Assembly: GCA_025936275.1 (NCBI GenBank) | Contig: JAICTR010000129.1 | Location: 1-7,548, forward strand | DNA length: 7,548 nt | Direction of reading: 5' to 3' | Source: Burkholderiales bacterium | GTDB taxonomy: Bacteria > Pseudomonadota > Gammaproteobacteria > Burkholderiales > Usitatibacteraceae | Shown: positions 5,518 to 7,548 of the stretch, one piece after another | Layout of the letters: each line of letters opens with the position of its first letter | Numbering within the stretch: the first letter of the stretch is position 1 | Translations under genes and position numbers: made by a program | The notes under the pieces: model-generated | Told to the model about the DNA's origin: nothing | Seen by the model: only the letters and a program-made list of their open reading frames with translations | Database searches by the model: none

Positions 5518-6666
5518 TCAGCGCATGTTGCCCGTATGCCCCAGCGAGTAGCGGCCTGGCTGCGGCCACACGGCGAGGCCGTGCGGCTCGGTGCCGACGG
5601 GGATCACCTTCGCGGCGCCGGTTTCCGTATCGAACGCGTACACCACGTTGTCGTAGCGGCCCGAGAGCCACAGCCACTTGCCGTCGGCGCTCACGTTGCC
5701 CATGTCGGGGCTTCCGCCGTTGGGGACAGGCCAGTTCGCCACCACCTTGCGCGTAGCGAAATCGACGACGGAGACGCTGCCGGGCCCGCCCTTCTTGCCG
5801 TGGATCATGTGCGAGCCGCGGTTCGCGACGTAGAGCCGGGTGCCATCGCGGCTCGGATAGAGGCCATGGGTGCCCATGCCGGTCGCGATGAAGCCGATCT
5901 CCTTGAAGCTCTCGCCGTCGATCACGAAGACGCCGTCGGCGCGCATGTCCGCGACGAAGAAGACGCTGCCATCGGGCGCGACGCGGATGTCCTGCGGCAT
6001 GCCGCCCTTGGAGAGCTTGAGGTAGCCCACCACCTTGCGGTTCACGAGGTCGATCTTGGCGAGGCCGCCCGCGAATTCGCAGGTGTAGATCGCGTAGCGC
6101 CCGTCGATGGAGGTGTCGGAGTGGTTGATGCCGGCGCAGCGCGGCGCCTCAATCGAGTACTGCAGCGCCATGGTGTGCGGGTCGCGGAAGTCGAGGCGCT
6201 TGTGGGCCTCGGCCACCACGATCGCGCTCTTGCCGTCGGGCGTGAAGTACATGTTGTACGGATCGTCCACCGGGATCGGCTTGCCGGGCTTGCCGGTCGC
6301 GGGATCGATCGGCGTGAGGCTGCCCTTGGTCGTCCCCTCCGCGTTGTTGGTGACCCAGAGCGTCTTCAGGTCCCACGAGGGCACGACGTGCTGGGGATTG
6401 AGGCCGACCTTGAAGCGGTCGACCACCTTGAAGGTCGCCGGATCGATCACGTAGACGTCGTTCGACGAGACGTGCGGCACGTACACGCGCTCGAGCGCTC
6501 CCGCGACGGCCGGGCTCATCTTGCCCGCGGCGATCTCGCTGTAGAGGTTCGAGGGATCGACGACCGGCGGCATGCCGGGCACCGTTTCGATGGCGTGGGC
6601 GCTGCCGAAGGCGAATGCGAGGAGGAGGGCGGGGAGGGCGATGCGGCGGGGGCGTGCTGCCTTCAA
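5518..6666 (-). CDS. Secreted YVTN/YncE-like beta-propeller protein
   Basis: This 382-residue protein has a Sec signal peptide (residues 1-25, basic start, hydrophobic core, cleavage after AHA). The remainder is a seven-bladed-type propeller with repeated strands such as RVYVPHVSSNDVYVIDPATFKVVDRF, TLWVTNN, GVFVIDGESFKEI, RLYVANRGS and KWLWLSGRYDNVVYAFD, typical of the YVTN/YncE and cytochrome d1-like superfamily. No CxxCH haem motif is present, so it is not a cytochrome c fusion. The only two cysteines of the mature protein, C177 and C196, could form a disulfide. The C-terminus EPHGLAVWPQPGRYSLGHTG looks family-specific. It starts at TTG (6664-6666) with GGAG about 10 nt before it; an in-frame stop 12 codons upstream leaves no ATG or GTG choice. 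It follows the creatininase-like gene by 33 bp, so the two are probably one operon. The biochemical role is unknown; binding or scaffolding in the periplasm is a guess. Confidence 0.88.
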   Translation of the reverse strand: MKAARPRRIALPALLLAFAFGSAHAIETVPGMPPVVDPSNLYSEIAAGKMSPAVAGALERVYVPHVSSNDVYVIDPATFKVVDRFKVGLNPQHVVPSWDLKTLWVTNNAEGTTKGSLTPIDPATGKPGKPIPVDDPYNMYFTPDGKSAIVVAEAHKRLDFRDPHTMALQYSIEAPRCAGINHSDTSIDGRYAIYTCEFAGGLAKIDLVNRKVVGYLKLSKGGMPQDIRVAPDGSVFFVADMRADGVFVIDGESFKEIGFIATGMGTHGLYPSRDGTRLYVANRGSHMIHGKKGGPGSVSVVDFATRKVVANWPVPNGGSPDMGNVSADGKWLWLSGRYDNVVYAFDTETGAAKVIPVGTEPHGLAVWPQPGRYSLGHTGNMR

Positions 6667-6699
6667 TTCGGGAAAGCTCCGAGGGCGGAAAACGCCATT

Positions 6700-7494
6700 C
6701 TACCGGCGCGCGGCCGCTTTCCTGATGGCGGCCACGGCCTTCTCGACGACGAGATCGACGCCCAGGCGCCCGAGCGCCGCACTGGATTCTCGCGGGTCGC
6801 CGTGCACGCCGTTCGATTTTCCCTCGGCCGCTTCATCGAGGCGGTCGGTCCTCACCAGCCTGGGATCGATCGCGAGCGTGAGCGACGTATCGGCAAGCCC
6901 TGCGTGCACGCCGATCTGGCGCTCGCTGTACCCCTTGCTTCGCAGGATTTGCGCGAAGCCCCGGGTCTGCGCCTCGTAGTACTCGGGCAACGCGTGGACG
7001 CGCACGCTCGTGTGCGCCCATTCCTTGTCGAGGCGCGCGGCGACCCGTGCGAGGCTCTTCCGGTAGCCGCCGTGGTCGCCGAGGAACACGATGTCCTTGA
7101 AGCCGTGCAATCGGAAACTGCGCGCGGCGGACTCGAGCGTCTTCTCGAACGCCTCCACGGGAATCGTGATCGTGCCGGCAAAGCGCATGTGGCCGGTGGG
7201 CGGATCGATGGCGCCTTCGGGCACGTAGGCGATCACCGGCGCGACCAGCGCGTTGCCGAGCTTTCGCGCGATCGCCTCGGCGAACCAGCGAGCGCGTGCA
7301 TCGTGCTTGCCGAGCGCGATGTGCGGGCCGCTCTGCTCGGTGCCGCCGATGGGGATGAGGATCGTAGTCTTGCCCGATTGCGTGGCCGCATGGACCTCGG
7401 TGGACGTGAGATCCTCGAGGAAGACCGAATCGGGCGGCGCCGCGCGCGCCACCGCGGCCGCGAGCAGCAGGACGAGGAGCGAGAGGGCGCGCAT
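6700..7494 (-). CDS. Exported creatininase-family hydrolase-like protein with variant metal site
   Basis: This 264-residue protein is about the length of creatininase (near 260) but begins with a clear signal peptide (residues 1-18/19, a Leu/Ala core ending ARA-A), so it should act outside the cytoplasm. Family features are IPIGGTEQSGPHIALGKHD (residues 47-65), the GDHGGY segment (139-144, for the usual NGHGGN) and HAGLADTS (for HAG..ETS). Creatininase uses Glu34, His36, Asp45 and His120 among its two-metal ligands. Here Glu53 and His141 align, the His36 position is Ser55, and the Asp45 region reads GKHD with one extra residue, so the site is changed. The family also includes formamide and peptide-cleaving members such as MftE; the substrate here is unknown. 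The start is taken at ATG 7494 with GAAGG 4 nt upstream; a GTG one codon earlier (7497) would overlap the ribosome site. It is the first gene of a likely operon with the beta-propeller gene. Confidence 0.87.
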   Translation of the reverse strand: MRALSLLVLLLAAAVARAAPPDSVFLEDLTSTEVHAATQSGKTTILIPIGGTEQSGPHIALGKHDARARWFAEAIARKLGNALVAPVIAYVPEGAIDPPTGHMRFAGTITIPVEAFEKTLESAARSFRLHGFKDIVFLGDHGGYRKSLARVAARLDKEWAHTSVRVHALPEYYEAQTRGFAQILRSKGYSERQIGVHAGLADTSLTLAIDPRLVRTDRLDEAAEGKSNGVHGDPRESSAALGRLGVDLVVEKAVAAIRKAAARR

Positions 7495-7548
7495 CACCCC
7501 TTCGATGCTATCAGAGCGACGCGGCGATCGCGCGAGCGCTTCCCGGGA
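7495..7548 (-). promoter_or_regulatory. Upstream flank of the creatininase-like gene
   Basis: Only 54 bp of upstream sequence are visible. GAAGGGG next to the ATG supplies the ribosome site. TAGCAT, just upstream on the minus strand, resembles a -10 but would give a very short leader, and no -35 partner is clear, so the promoter may lie outside the window. Confidence 0.25.

Noticed and set aside
5396..5677. Minus-strand frame crossing the palindrome and the end of the beta-propeller gene
   Set aside because: It overlaps the beta-propeller C-terminus in another frame and reads through a repeat; no ribosome site or family pattern.
6107..6454. 115-codon plus-strand frame inside the beta-propeller gene
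   Set aside because: It is antisense to conserved propeller strands and shows no features of its own.
5518..6666. Beta-propeller protein as a cytochrome d1 nitrite reductase or NirF
   Set aside because: There is no haem c motif and no nir genes nearby; resemblance is only at the propeller-fold level.
6700..7494. Annotation as a true creatininase
   Set aside because: The signal peptide, the Ser in place of a metal-binding His and the absence of creatinine-pathway neighbours all argue against it.

Overview
The window comes from a high-GC proteobacterium, most likely a betaproteobacterium (inference from GC content, the style of the chemoreceptor and TRAP-transporter proteins, and the type of dispersed repeat present; no rRNA or marker gene is here to settle it). 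It holds six protein genes, the first cut by the window edge. There is no tRNA, rRNA, CRISPR array or transposase gene.

Region 1 (1-932): the 5' part of a leftward gene for a Tat-exported TRAP-transporter substrate-binding protein of the 2-oxoacid/monocarboxylate (TakP-like) type. A 276-bp divergent control region follows. It contains a tandem 9-bp direct repeat with 11-bp period and a CRP/FNR-type palindrome, GTGA-N6-TCAC, placed as in a class II activated promoter reading to the right.

Region 2 (933-3217): a rightward two-gene unit. A small secreted single-Cache-domain protein (GTG start) is followed, after a 59-bp gap holding a strong GNRA-loop hairpin, by a 584-residue methyl-accepting chemotaxis protein. 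The receptor has two membrane segments, a periplasmic domain of the four-helix-bundle kind, HAMP, the canonical signalling hairpin, and a C-terminal aromatic pentapeptide of the type that tethers CheR/CheB. The soluble Cache protein may act as a periplasmic partner for the receptor.

Region 3 (3225-5315): a leftward soluble hybrid histidine kinase (PAS-GAF-HisKA-HATPase-receiver), tail to tail with the chemoreceptor and only 7 bp away, with no visible terminator between them.

Region 4 (5316-5517): a non-coding gap dominated by a large imperfect palindrome with 30-nt arms, which looks like a dispersed REP-type repeat and lies just 3' of the next leftward gene.

Region 5 (5518-7494): a leftward two-gene unit, with an exported creatininase-family protein first and an exported YVTN/YncE-like beta-propeller protein second (TTG start, 33 bp apart). 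The creatininase-like protein has a changed metal-ligand motif and a signal peptide, so it is unlikely to be a cytosolic creatininase. The joint function of the pair is unknown. This pair and the Cache/chemoreceptor pair are the least ordinary parts of the window.
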